NCBI GenBank assembly: GCA_013350335.1
Contig: CM023537.1
Span: 45,010,111 to 45,074,110 of the forward strand
Length of the DNA: 64,000 nucleotides
Source of the DNA: Chimonanthus salicifolius
Lineage: Eukaryota; Streptophyta; Magnoliopsida; Laurales; Calycanthaceae
Reading direction: 5' to 3'
Every line of letters begins with the position of its first letter. Within the stretch, counting starts at the first letter, position 1. The position numbers were made by a program, and so were the translations under genes. Under the pieces are notes generated by a model that worked only from the letters and a program-made list of their open reading frames with translations, was not told where the DNA came from and ran no database searches. This document shows positions 1-8,996 of this stretch, piece after piece.

Positions 1-2275
1 TGTGTACCCATTTCAAAACCTGGTCCTTCCAAGGTTCTCATTCTATGAAAAGAAAGATTGCATGTAGTGCACTGAAATTTTGATATCCTTGCACTATAGG
101 AGATTCAAACTTTTGTATATTTGTAATGTGAAATAGAAATATTACCATTTTGAAATGTCGTAGTATTTTTTTTTATGACCGGTGTCTAGGCGTCTCACTA
201 GTAGGGGGCTTTATCTGACTAAATCTTTCCAGGCACACCTTCCTACACATACATACCGGGTCCAAACGATGATAAGTAACTTCATGGAGAGTGGTCCAGA
301 GGGGTTTAAGTGTGAATTGAGCTCAAGACCTTCCTTCATGAGGAGAGCTTGACCGTCCGTCAGGCCAACCCCCTCTGAGTTTGTCCTGGTATCTATTCCT
401 TGCTATTGTGCATCATTTTGCCTCCACTACTTTGAAGTGTCGCCCATGAGTGTCTGTGTGTTCAGGGAGAGAGGCGGGTTCACTTGGATGGAGTCGTGCA
501 AGCGCAATAGCCCTTGGCTGGCCCTGTGGGGCCTACATTGATGGGAGCTATGGGGTGGGGTGGGGTCTTTTTCAAAGTTATTTTTCAAATAATGTTTCAT
601 ATTTATTAGAAAAGACATTGATTTTATAAAAAATCTAAACTATACAAATTGAAGGTAGATTTGGATTAGCAATAGGTGGATTAACTTTTAGTTCTAAACT
701 AATTTTTTATTCACGTGATCTTAACCGTCTATCGTTGGACGAGGACGTTTTTAAAAAATTGAAGGACGTTAGGTAATTTTAACCATTAAGATTAACTGAT
801 TAGAAATTGAGTTTGCAGTTGAAGTTCGATTCACTTGTAGCTTATCAAGTTTATCACAACTTATTTGAATGCTTTTTCACGAGACTAATGAAAATTAAAG
901 CAAAAGTTAAAAACATGCAAATGGTCACACCTAATTGAAATTAGTGTAAGCTTGAGTGTATAGTTCACTTGGGTCTACAAGCCCCATGTGTGATCTACTT
1001 AACGATAAATTTGCACTGATAAAAATGTTATTTTGAAACTTTGATTTATCTATTTGATGTATTTTCATCATCGGATTGAGATCATAGTTACTAAAATTTA
1101 TACAATGATCTATTTTGATCTTTAGAAAAACACAAAGGTTAAGATGATTCAATAGGTCTTATTCTGAACATACTGTCCTATTCTATCGTCTAATTTTGAT
1201 TATAAATTTGGCTTATTGAAACACTCTTTAGCCTGAACATCTACGAGAGCAGCTATACCCAAAAACAACTCCAAAAATTGGTATAAGTATTGCAGAAACC
1301 AAACACGTTGACAAATTGAGCACACTGAATAATATATTACCTTTCAAGAGTCAATTTTTTAACAAAATTTATGCATCAAATCACACCAATACAAACAAAA
1401 TAGGAACTTTTCTCTTTTTGTTTAACAAAACAACAAATAGGTTGTCATTTGTTCAACAGGGTTGTTGCTTGAAAATGGCCTTAGTTTTCACTTCTTTAGC
1501 ATTCAAAAATGGATTTCTAGGCCCCAAGAAAATCTACTGGAAGCAGGAAATTGATCTTGGAATGAGGAAAGAATTAGAATGGTCAGGAAAAAAAAAAACC
1601 AGGAAACGAGTTACTATTTCAGTGAGCTTGCGGCGTATCAAAATAGTAAGTTGTTTACCAATTTGTCCTTTGTGTAGACTACTTTTCACATGTTTTTAGT
1701 GTTGTAATATGGTAAATAGATTATTTGGGTATCTACCAAAAGCTAGAAAAAAAATAAAAATAGAGAACAATTGAGTGGATTTGGAATGGCTTTGATTTGA
1801 TGAATCAATTAAGTATGGTGTCTCACCGTGATCAACAAAAAGAGCATGCATTTGGAATCTTGGGTTACCTTTGGATGAGAGGTAAATTTTGCAAGAGTTA
1901 TAGTATGAATATTCCATGTATGAAGAGAGTTTTTAAAAGTGGGAGGGGAGAGGTAAAACCCCTTAGTTATCAATCAAGGGTAATGGAGAGTTACCCCCAT
2001 TACCTCCCATCCAAACACAGCCTTATCTTGATGTCCCTAGAATTTCTACCAGTCGTCGTTGTCTTCATTAATCAATGTTTACTTACAACTTTAAGGCTCC
2101 CTTATATTTGTGAACGTTACATACTTTAATGAAAGTTATCTCTTGAAAGGTTGTTGCGCTCTCATATATCTGAGTAGGCTAAGGCCCGTACTCAAGACTT
2201 TTCTATCCAAGTAAACTTCCATCACCAATCACTTAATATTGCATTCTCTCCCACTTTTAACATGTTACTTACAAG
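1..2275. other. No gene or element recognised
   Basis: This is AT-rich sequence with short open frames only, none of which shows a domain motif, and most lack a natural ATG context. No LTR end, terminal inverted repeat or RNA gene could be supported. It is probably old decayed repeat or intergenic DNA flanking the copia element that starts at 2276. Confidence 0.5.
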
Positions 2276-2310
2276 TATTGACTTACCATCTAGAAAACAG
2301 GGGAAGATAG

Positions 2311-3521
2311 TCAGGGCCGGCCCTGGCTATAGGCGAAGTAGGCGGTCGCCTAGGGCCCCCAAATAAAAAGGGCCCCCAAGTCCATAAACTCCTTTACTAT
2401 ATGTTAAATAGTTAATAATGTATAATTTAAAGCACACATGCATTCTTGTCTGGTTGGTTAGAATTCGCCCTTTATTGATATAGGCCCAGGATCAAATTCC
2501 GGTTGTATTAATAATAGTAATTTCTTTTTTATCAAGTTATTTAATAATGAAAAATAACAATAATTTAAATTAATACTATTTGACTATTTTTAACTATTTT
2601 GAATTTAAAACACTCAAAATTGAAAATTTATATATTGATAATTTTTCTACTCAATTTAAAGCGTAGGTTTCTTAAAAAATTAAAATAATGATACTAACAA
2701 TCATAATAATAATTATTATAATTCTCATTTTATTGAGTTTAATAATAATAATAAAAATAAAATAGTAATAATTAATAAAGACTCTTTTAAAATATATCTA
2801 TCATCTAAATAAAGAGAAAGAGAAATCTATATTGAGTTGATAATTTTGAATTAAAAATAATTTAGAAATAATTTACAGCTTTTAAAATTTGAAGAGATGA
2901 AAAAAATATAACTTTATTCATTTGATGAATGTAGATTTTATTAGAACTAATATACAAGTATAAATCATTGTAATTCAGATAATTTTTAATTTTTTAAAAA
3001 ATACAAAAAATTGAAAAATTAAAATAATAATAATATCTTCGTTTCAAATGAGAATTTATATTAGTGTCACACTCCATATGATAAAAGATGCAGTACCAAA
3101 AGAATGAATTGCCAAATTATATAAAAAGAATAAATTGTTATTTTCCAAATGCATGAATTGCTTATAAAATAATATTGATTATACCAATTGCAGTTACCTA
3201 TGCAGAAATAAGTTTTTCAAAGTTAAAACTGATAAAATCTTATCTTCGGTCTACAATGTCACAAGAAATATTGAATAAATTAGCTATATTATATATTGAA
3301 AAATAAATGTTAAAAAAACTTAAATATAGTAATTTAATTAGTAATTTTGCATCTCAAAATAAGAATAAATTTTAAATAATACTTTGTTATAAATTTAATT
3401 ATGATATTTTATTTAGTTTCACACCCTGTAAAAAAAATTATATGATTTTATTTTTTATGAGTATATAAAGGCCCCATCTTAAAAACTCGCCTAGGGCCCC
3501 TGAAATCTCAGGGCCGGCCTT
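2311..3521 (+). mobile_element. Non-autonomous hAT transposon
   Basis: A roughly 1.2-kb insertion splits the copia LTR. The 8-bp word GAAGATAG precedes it (2303-2310) and follows it (3522-3529), the target-site length expected of hAT elements. The ends are GC-rich inverted repeats: left CAGGGCCGGCCCTGG and, on the opposite strand of the right end, CAAGGCCGGCCCTGA. Subterminal CCTAGGGCCCC motifs occur at both ends. The exact border is ambiguous by one base, because shifting it gives CAGGG/CAAGG termini with a 7/8 target match. The interior is very AT-rich. It keeps only a decayed fragment of the transposase C-terminus (3142-3375), so this is a deletion derivative of an autonomous hAT of the Tip100/ZMYM-like type whose TIR it resembles. 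Confidence 0.9.
3142..3375 (+). pseudogene. hAT transposase C-terminal dimerisation domain relic
   Basis: One plus-strand frame from 3142 reads FPNA-stop-IAYKIIL, then IPIAVTYAEISFSKLKLIKS, then LRSTMSQEILNKLAIL, and finally EK-stop-MLKKLKY. This matches the well-known hAT dimerisation-domain pattern (FPN..IAYRILLTIPVTVASAERSFSKLKLIK in the family). Two in-frame stops, at 3154-3156 and 3304-3306, and the loss of everything upstream show that it is dead. The frame is in the same orientation as the GC-rich left terminus. The identification rests on the pattern of conserved hydrophobic and serine-phenylalanine-serine residues and is strong despite the shortness. Confidence 0.8.
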
Positions 3522-3708
3522 GAAGATAGCTTTGCACAAGGCAGCACAGCCTACACGAGTCACACACTGCAAATCTTTGAGATTACACTGTAATATTTTG
3601 GAATAATTTCCATCTTTGTATCTTATACACATATAAATCAAAGAAGCTCTCTCATGAAAAAGAACGAGATGAGAATACATTGTTTTACCAATTTGCCTTG
3701 TTTCTATA

Positions 3709-3718
3709 TGGTACAGAG
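3709..3718 (+). other. Degenerate copia primer binding site
   Basis: TGGTACAGAG directly abuts the left LTR end at 3708. It differs from the initiator-Met-tRNA complement TGGTATCAGAGC by a lost base and truncation. Its position directly after the LTR supports the TA...TA border. Confidence 0.5.
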
Positions 3719-3849
3719 TAAAATATGGTTGAGAACATAGTTGCTTCTTCCTTGGGCTTAAGAGCATCCAGTCATACTTCCTGAAGCAATCATGACTCCT
3801 GTTTTTCTATCCTTGATCACAAATCCACGTGAATCAAATTCAACTATAT

Positions 3850-4985
3850 AAGGATAATCAGCGGTAAGTTGACTGACAAATAGAGAGTTCTTTTTTTTTT
3901 TCCTGGGGCCACCAGAACATTATCTAGTTGTAGATTGGCATGCCCCATTTCAATATTTGTAGAGTCAATATGAGAGACATCAAGTGAAGTTCCATTACCC
4001 ACAAAAATCCTATCAGTGCCATGATCCTAAACAAGATGTAAGCTTACCAGGATCTGAGGTCATATGAGACGTTGCACCGGTGTCAGGAAACCAAGTCTTT
4101 GCTAGGTTATCATTGAGAGAAGTGGCTGCAAGAGCTTGAGTCACGTCATTTGGTTGATAGACTTTATTAAACCAATGCCAACACTCAAGAGCCGTGTGGC
4201 ATGGTTTGTCACATATTTGGCATCGAACTGCTTCTTTGTCTCTAGGGGATTTGTCATGAGTAAGCTCTTGTGAGGTGCGAGGAGGCCACCACGGTTTTGC
4301 AAAGCTGTTTGATAGCCCCGTTGATTGTAGCCATCAGATGGAGATTGCCCTTGATGAAATCCTTGTCCTCGAGAACCACTAGTTCCTCTACCTCTCATGT
4401 TTGTCCCACGGTTGTAATTTGAACTACTAGATCGCTCTCCAACAAACGCCATTTTATGATTAAGAGGAGAGGAGTTGCTTGGATTATGAAGATTTTTCAT
4501 AGTTTCATGACTTTGTAACAGGGGAATAAGATCTCGATAAGAGGGAATGGGTGGTTTGAGCATGGCAGTAACAAATGACTCATCGCCTCTGCCGAGTCCT
4601 CTGAGAAAACGAAAGACCTTGTTTCGATCATCCACGGGTTTGCCAATGGTAGCTAAATCATCACAGTAGTTTTTGAAAATCGAAGGTACTTAGTCAAGAG
4701 TGATTCTCGTTTTTGCTATTCTTACACAAACAAATCCAACAAAGCCCGCCAGACATCGGCGGATGTGTCAAGTTCGACTACTAGCTCAAGAACTTCTTCG
4801 GACAGAGTGTCAATAATCCAACTACGTAGTAGCCTATCCGACCGTCTCCATGCAATATAATCAGGATTAGGTTTGGTAGTGATCTCATCACCATCGGCAG
4901 CTGAGGAGTTTTTAAGAAACTGATCTGGCATGGAAAGTTCCCCACCGAGAAAGCCAAGCATGTCCTGACTTTCTATAAAGCCCAT
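3850..4985 (-). pseudogene. Ty1/copia gag and protease, inverted within the element
   Basis: The minus strand encodes a copia Gag from an ATG at 4985 (MGFIESQDMLGFLGG), followed after stops and frame changes by the typical FRFLRGLGRGDESFVTAML stretch and a Gly/Arg-rich tail (4141-4635). A CCHC zinc knuckle CQICDKPCHTALEC lies at 4181-4222 in another frame, followed by the aspartic protease motif WFPDTGATSHMTSDPG (DTGA at 4073-4084). Gag would package the element RNA and the protease would cleave the polyprotein. The region needs at least two frame changes to read through, so it is a pseudogene. Its orientation is opposite to the LTR/primer site and to the integrase and RNase H pieces at 5498-5936, which suggests that a segment of about 3.73-5.48 kb flipped. 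Confidence 0.8.
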
Positions 4986-5497
4986 GATTTGAGTATTCTA
5001 TAATAAAAAATTAGTTTGGGTAAGCTTGATGGAAACAAAAATTTCCAACATTGAGGGATGATGGGTAAGGATAAGCTTTAGTTGAGGTAAGGGGCCATTG
5101 GTAAAAGAAAACTATGTTGTCCTTTAAGGCAGCCGACTGAATGTCAAATTATAAGGGCTGATCTGCAAGCCGACCCTCTTTTCTTTCTTGGAAACAACGC
5201 CCAACTCTTCGATTAGAGGGATCTAAAAGACCGCGCAAATGATGATGTTTGGCATCAATGACTCAGACACCCTGAGTCACAGATAGTAGAATTTTTGAAA
5301 AAAAAATTAAGTTTATTGTAAGCATTAGTAAAAATAAGTTTGACACCATATGTAATAGTTGTTAGATAACTAAGGCATATCGTCTTCCTTTTATTTAATC
5401 TCATGTTGTTTGAAATGAACCGTTTGGTGTAATTCATAGTGATTTATAGAGACCATCACCAGTAACATATTTTCAAAGATTCCACTATTATGTGATA

Positions 5498-5687
5498 TTT
5501 GTGGATGAATGCACTCGGTACACATGACTATATCTTCTCAAGCACAAGTCAGATTTTTTATAGTGCTTTATTATGTTCCACAAACACATTGCTACTCAAT
5601 TTGACAAGAAAAACCGAATCTTTCAGTCCAATGGTGGTGGTGAATTTGCTGATTCCAAGTTTCAAACCTTTTATCAGTCCCGCTGAT
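5498..5687 (+). pseudogene. Ty1/copia integrase core relic
   Basis: The plus frame starting at 5498 reads FVDECTRYT-stop-LYLLKHKSDFL-stop-CFIMFHKHIATQFDKK, then FQSNGGGEFADSKFQTFYQS. This is the copia integrase catalytic core around its first two acidic residues. Stops at about 5525 and 5558 break it, and the second catalytic Asp (normally S-D-G-G-E-F) is Asn here. The frame then jumps to RNase H with reverse transcriptase missing, so a deletion joined the two pieces near 5690-5720. Confidence 0.75.
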
Positions 5688-5721
5688 TTGCTCAGATAAT
5701 ATCTCAGCCTTACATCTTACC

Positions 5722-5936
5722 ATGAACCCTGTTTTTCATGCTCGCACTAAACATATTGAGATTGATTACCATTTTGTGCTCGAAAAGGTTGCTCTCAGCT
5801 CTCTTGTCACCAAATTCGTTTCCTCTTCCAACCAAGTTGCTGATATTCTTATCAAGCCTCTTCCACGCAAAATTCATACTACTCTGTGCATCAAATTGGG
5901 CCTTTGGAGTCCTCTGCAACACAGTTTGAGAGGAGA
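5722..5936 (+). pseudogene. Ty1/copia RNase H C-terminal fragment
   Basis: The frame reads MNPVFHARTKHIEIDYHFV, then ALSSLVTKFVSSSNQVADIL and IKPLPRKIHTTLCIKLGL. This is the diagnostic copia RNase H tail (NPVFHxRTKHI..DYHFVR...VADIxTK). It runs straight into a purine tract and the right LTR, as in intact copia elements. Only the last part of the domain is present; RT and the RNase H catalytic start are missing. The frame continues into the LTR to 6006 by chance. Confidence 0.85.
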
Positions 5937-6167
5937 TATTGACTTACCATCTACAAAACAGGGGAAGATAACTTTGCACAAGGCAACACAACCTGGCACA
6001 CGGTAGCCTACACGAGTCACACACGGTAGATCTTTGAGAGTACACTGTAATATTTTGGAATAATTTTCATCTTTGTATCTTGTACACTTATATAAATCAA
6101 GGAAGCTCTCTCATGAAAAAGAACGAGATGAGAATACATTGTTTTACCAATTTGCCTTGTTTCTATA
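5937..6167 (+). repeat. Right LTR of the TA...TA copia element
   Basis: Starts TATTGACTTACC after the purine tract and ends TTCTATA before the target duplicate ACAAG. It matches the split left LTR closely. A putative TATA-like stretch (CTTATATAAATC) lies near its 3' half. Confidence 0.85.
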
Positions 6168-6539
6168 ACAAGGGGTATTAGAGTGAGATTGGGAACCACA
6201 TCAACAAAGAAAACAATCGTTTGTTTCTTGTTTTTTTCTAAAGTCTTCAATTATCTAGTCTTAATAATATACAACATCTCTTTTTGCATGTGTTTTCTTA
6301 TATTTTTATCTCATAATTTATAATTTAGTTTTTTTTTAAGTCGAAGGTATCTAAGCTTCTTAAAGCACATGACTAAGTCTTTGAGGCATGTGCAAACCTC
6401 TTTATCTACACACACTAAATAAAAATAGAGAGAATGGGCCTTAAATTTATAACCTAGTGTACCATTATCATAACTTATGCTTTATCACCAAGATTTGTTA
6501 TTGTCATGGCACATAAACAAAAGCTTTAGACCAAAGACA

Positions 6540-7060
6540 TTCAAATGAATATAAAAAACATATGTATCTATCTACACCTTCTTTGGAATGTCACATTTTG
6601 AAGGAATTGACAGAGATCTATGGATTATATAGCATGTAATGCATGGTTGTTCCTAAAATGTCTTGGAAGATTTTGCCAAAGATAACATGTTTTTAGTTCC
6701 TTTTAAAATGGTTCTATAGATCATCTTAGCTACACCATTATGTTGAGAGTACCAGGGAGTCTTCTAATGTTTGATGACATATTTGACCTAGTAACTTTCA
6801 AATAAATTTGATGTATACTCCCTACTATTGTCCTGTCCTATTGCACTTCATTAGGTTTTTTGTTTTCTTTTCTACCATAGCATGAAACTATTGAAAATTT
6901 CAAACATCTATTCTTTGCTCTTCATAGTGTAGACCCATAATTTCTTAAAATAATCATGAATGAAAGTTCATACAATTTCTTTCCAAGAGGAGTTTGTTCC
7001 ATTAGACCATACACAACAAGGTAAGCCATATTTAAAATGCTAAACTTCCTTTCTAATGAT
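6540..7060 (-). pseudogene. Second copia integrase relic
   Basis: Minus-strand translation in shifting frames gives KLWVYTMKSKDRCLKFFNSF, then GQDNSREYTSN (second catalytic region, near 6811-6840) and PWYSQHNGVAKMIYRTIL (near 6705-6755, family pattern PQQNGVAERMNRT). It continues through KNMLSLAKS, CYIIHRS and SIPSKCDIPKK. This is the core and downstream part of a Ty1/copia integrase. Several in-frame stops and at least one frameshift are present. It lies on the strand opposite to the 2276-6167 element and just outside its target duplication, so it belongs to an older copia copy. Confidence 0.7.
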
Positions 7061-7199
7061 GCATAAAATAGAAATCAGACGATATTTATCAACTAAACAA
7101 CGATCACAAGAACTCAAGGTTAGGAAAAGTTTTAGCTACTTTTATATAGGTGTATGAAAACTTGAAAAGATCTTTTGTGGCGGTAAGAAAAAAGACACG

Positions 7200-7945
7200 T
7201 TGCACACTATATAAAACTTAGACAAAAGAGTGCATAAGTGACCAAAATAGGCCAGAAACAGGCCCAGAACGGGTCAGGCCCGAGAGCTAGACCGAGCTTA
7301 GAAATGGGCCGAGTTGAAATTGGGTCAGGCCTGAAGGACTGGGCTCAAGGATTGGGCCTAGTTATGTTGGGCTTGAAGTGAATTAGGCTTGAGCATAACT
7401 GGGCTTATCTTAATTGAACTAGGTTGGGCTCGGAGTGAACTGGGCATGGAGGGAACTAGGGATTGGGGATTAGGGTTTTTTGGGCAGAAGAGAGATGAAG
7501 AGAATGAGAGAAGATGAAAGGACGGCGGTGGCGGTGGCGGTGGCGGTTTAGGGTTAAAGGGAAGCTCGGGTTTTGTAAGAGAAGAGAATAGAGGAAAGAA
7601 AGAAAAGAGAGAAGAAAGAGATGAGGAAAGAAAAAAGAGGGCGAATCGAGAGAGAGGGAAAAGAAGGAAGAGAGAAGAAGAGCTCGAAGAGAAAGAGGGG
7701 CCGAAGTGAGGGACTTCATAAGGGGGGTGGCGGCGCACAAGGTTATGGTTAGGGTTTTGAGAGAGAAGAGAAAGAGAAGGGAAAAAAAGGAGAAGGAAGG
7801 CCGAGAGAGAGAAAGAGAGAGACACACATGGAGGGGGCGGTGGCAGCGGTGGCTAGGGATGGTAGGGTTTTAGACATTAGGGTTTCAAGAGGAGGGAAGA
7901 GTCTAACTTAAGTACAAATATCATATTAACAAGAAGCTTAGGAAT
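7200..7945. other. GGGCC-rich then GA-rich LTR-like sequence
   Basis: Reiterated GGGC/GGCC words (7250-7450) are followed by a strongly purine-rich plus strand (7490-7830), with a GGCGGT microsatellite at about 7522-7548. The same order, GGGCC-rich then GA-rich, occurs inside the solo LTR at 37695-40498 (about 39.6-40.1 kb), so this is probably an LTR remnant of a related family. The long minus-strand Ser/Leu/Pro-rich open frames here are a composition artefact, not genes. Confidence 0.45.
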
Positions 7946-7946
7946 A

Positions 7947-8203
7947 TGTGAGACGCCCTGGCCTAAAAAAAGACTTCTGCCAGTGCGACCGACGGAATTC
8001 AGCTGGTTGGGCATGTGGGTGTAGAAAAAGTCTCACATCGTCCAGGAGCTGGCTTTATAAGGGGTTTATATGAGGGAGCTTACCTCCACCTAACACAACG
8101 CGTTTTGGGTCAGGAGTTTAGCCTGGGCACAATGCAAAGTCGTGCGGGCCTGTGTGGGTCCAAAGCAAACAATATTGTGTCCGGTTGAGTGCGAGTCGTT
8201 ACA
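7947..8203 (+). repeat. TRIM left LTR
   Basis: Direct repeat of 8297-8552. It shares the AAAAAGTCTCACATCG, TTTATATGAGGGA and AATGCAAAGTCGT words in the same order and ends in TTACA. Confidence 0.88.
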
Positions 8204-8205
8204 AA

Positions 8206-8217
8206 TGGTATCAGAGC
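8206..8217 (+). other. TRIM primer binding site
   Basis: TGGTATCAGAGC, the exact complement of the plant initiator-Met-tRNA 3' end, two bases after the left LTR. Confidence 0.9.
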
Positions 8218-8296
8218 ACAATTCAACCCTCTGCTTGTGTGGGCCCCCTGTATTATAGTCGAGCCGAGGACGGCTCTGAGCGTAAGTGGGGTGGAT

Positions 8297-8552
8297 TGTG
8301 ACGCTCCAGCCCAAAGAAAGACCTCTGCTGGTGCAACTGACGGAACTTAGCTGGTCGGGTGTGTAGGTGTAAAAAAAGTCTCACATCGCTCAGGATCTAG
8401 CTTTGCAGGAGATTTATATGAGGGAACTTACCCCCAACTTAGCACAGCACATTTTGGGCCAGGAGTTAAGCCTGAACCTAATGCAAAGTCGTACGGGCTG
8501 GTGTGGGCCCAAAGCAGATAATATGGTGCCAAATCAAGTGTGGGTCATTACA
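8297..8552 (+). repeat. TRIM right LTR
   Basis: Direct repeat of 7947-8203, preceded by a purine tract. Starts TGTGACGCTCC and ends CATTACA. Confidence 0.88.
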
Positions 8553-8599
8553 ATATATCTCACATTTTTCAAAATCAAAGTGTAGTCCACATTGGTTTC

Positions 8600-8996
8600 A
8601 ATACTCACATCAACTTCACCCACACTATCTTCCCAACACCAAATTTGCTTGGTTTTTATGGTTATAAAGCAACCTTTTTTGGAAGTAGCATGGTTCTAGA
8701 TTTATTAGTTTTCTAATTAAAAAACATTATTCTTACCATTTTTTCTCCAATACACAAAAAAAGGCTTCTCCAATATATGGTTGAAAATTCCATCATCAAT
8801 TATTGTTGAATATGTTTTATTGCTTTTCTAATCAATTTCCTCCATAATCATCTTACTTGTTCTTTGGTTTGGCATCAACACCTTCTATTGGTGCATACAA
8901 ATCTTTGCAAAATAATCTCTCTTCCCTTCTGGCTTTCCGAATCTTTCAATTTAAGCCATTAAGGCTAACCATTTTGTATGCAGTGTTTGCATCCAT
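8600..8996 (-). pseudogene. Ty1/copia gag N-terminal relic (family B)
   Basis: The minus strand from an ATG at 8996 starts MDANTAYKMV, the conserved start of many copia Gag proteins. It continues with a RKAIKHIQQ-like segment and, near 8690-8725 in another frame, FLIRKLINLEP, a Gag helix motif (family AFLIRKLVNLK). Stops and frameshifts are frequent. A second copy lies on the plus strand at 49940-50165. The element's LTR-like region should be the homologous sequence at 8997-11484. Confidence 0.65.

Larger units (their letters stand above)
2276..3708 (+). repeat. Left LTR of the TA...TA copia element, interrupted
   Basis: Bases 2276-2310 and 3530-3708 match the right LTR at 5937-6167 closely. 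Without the hAT insertion (2311-3521 plus one copy of its 8-bp target site) the LTR is about 214 bp. The right LTR is about 231 bp; the difference is mostly a 15-16 bp segment in the right copy that contains a partial repeat of its neighbour. Confidence 0.85.
2276..6167 (+). mobile_element. Ty1/copia element with TA...TA LTRs, rearranged
   Basis: Two matching LTRs (2276-3708, split by a hAT element, and 5937-6167) flank about 2.2 kb of internal DNA. The 5-bp word ACAAG lies directly before the left LTR (2271-2275) and directly after the right one (6168-6172), an exact target duplication. With these borders the LTRs begin TATTGAC and end TTCTATA, so the termini are TA...TA and not the usual TG...CA. 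A degenerate primer site TGGTACAGAG follows the left LTR and a purine-rich tract (GAGAGGAGA) precedes the right one. Inside, the integrase and RNase H remnants read on the plus strand but gag-protease reads on the minus strand. Reverse transcriptase is missing, so the copy cannot be autonomous. TATA is, from memory, among the rare non-canonical LTR motifs reported mainly in copia elements. Confidence 0.85.
7947..8552 (+). mobile_element. TRIM-type miniature LTR retrotransposon
   Basis: Two direct repeats of about 257 bp (7947-8203 and 8297-8552) begin TGTGA.CGC.CC and end (G/C)TTACA or CATTACA. They enclose only about 93 bp. Directly after the first repeat is a perfect TGGTATCAGAGC primer site (8206-8217), and directly before the second is a purine tract (AAGTGGGGTGGA). 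This is the structure of a terminal-repeat retrotransposon in miniature, which codes for nothing and depends on enzymes of another element. The two LTRs differ at many sites, so the copy is not recent. The flanks do not show a clean 5-bp duplication. Confidence 0.88.

Noticed and set aside
1316..2129. Open frames of 110-127 codons near 1.3-2.1 kb as host genes
   Set aside because: One depends on a non-ATG start, composition is AT-driven and no domain or splice-consistent structure is visible.
7358..7827. Overlapping long minus-strand open frames rich in Ser, Leu, Phe and Pro
   Set aside because: They lie in an almost pure GA/CT strand-biased tract; two frames are open at once and neither has a motif, so they reflect composition.
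8206..8217. tRNA-Met-like sequence as a tRNA gene
   Set aside because: Only the 12-nt primer site is present; no cloverleaf surrounds it here or at 36605.
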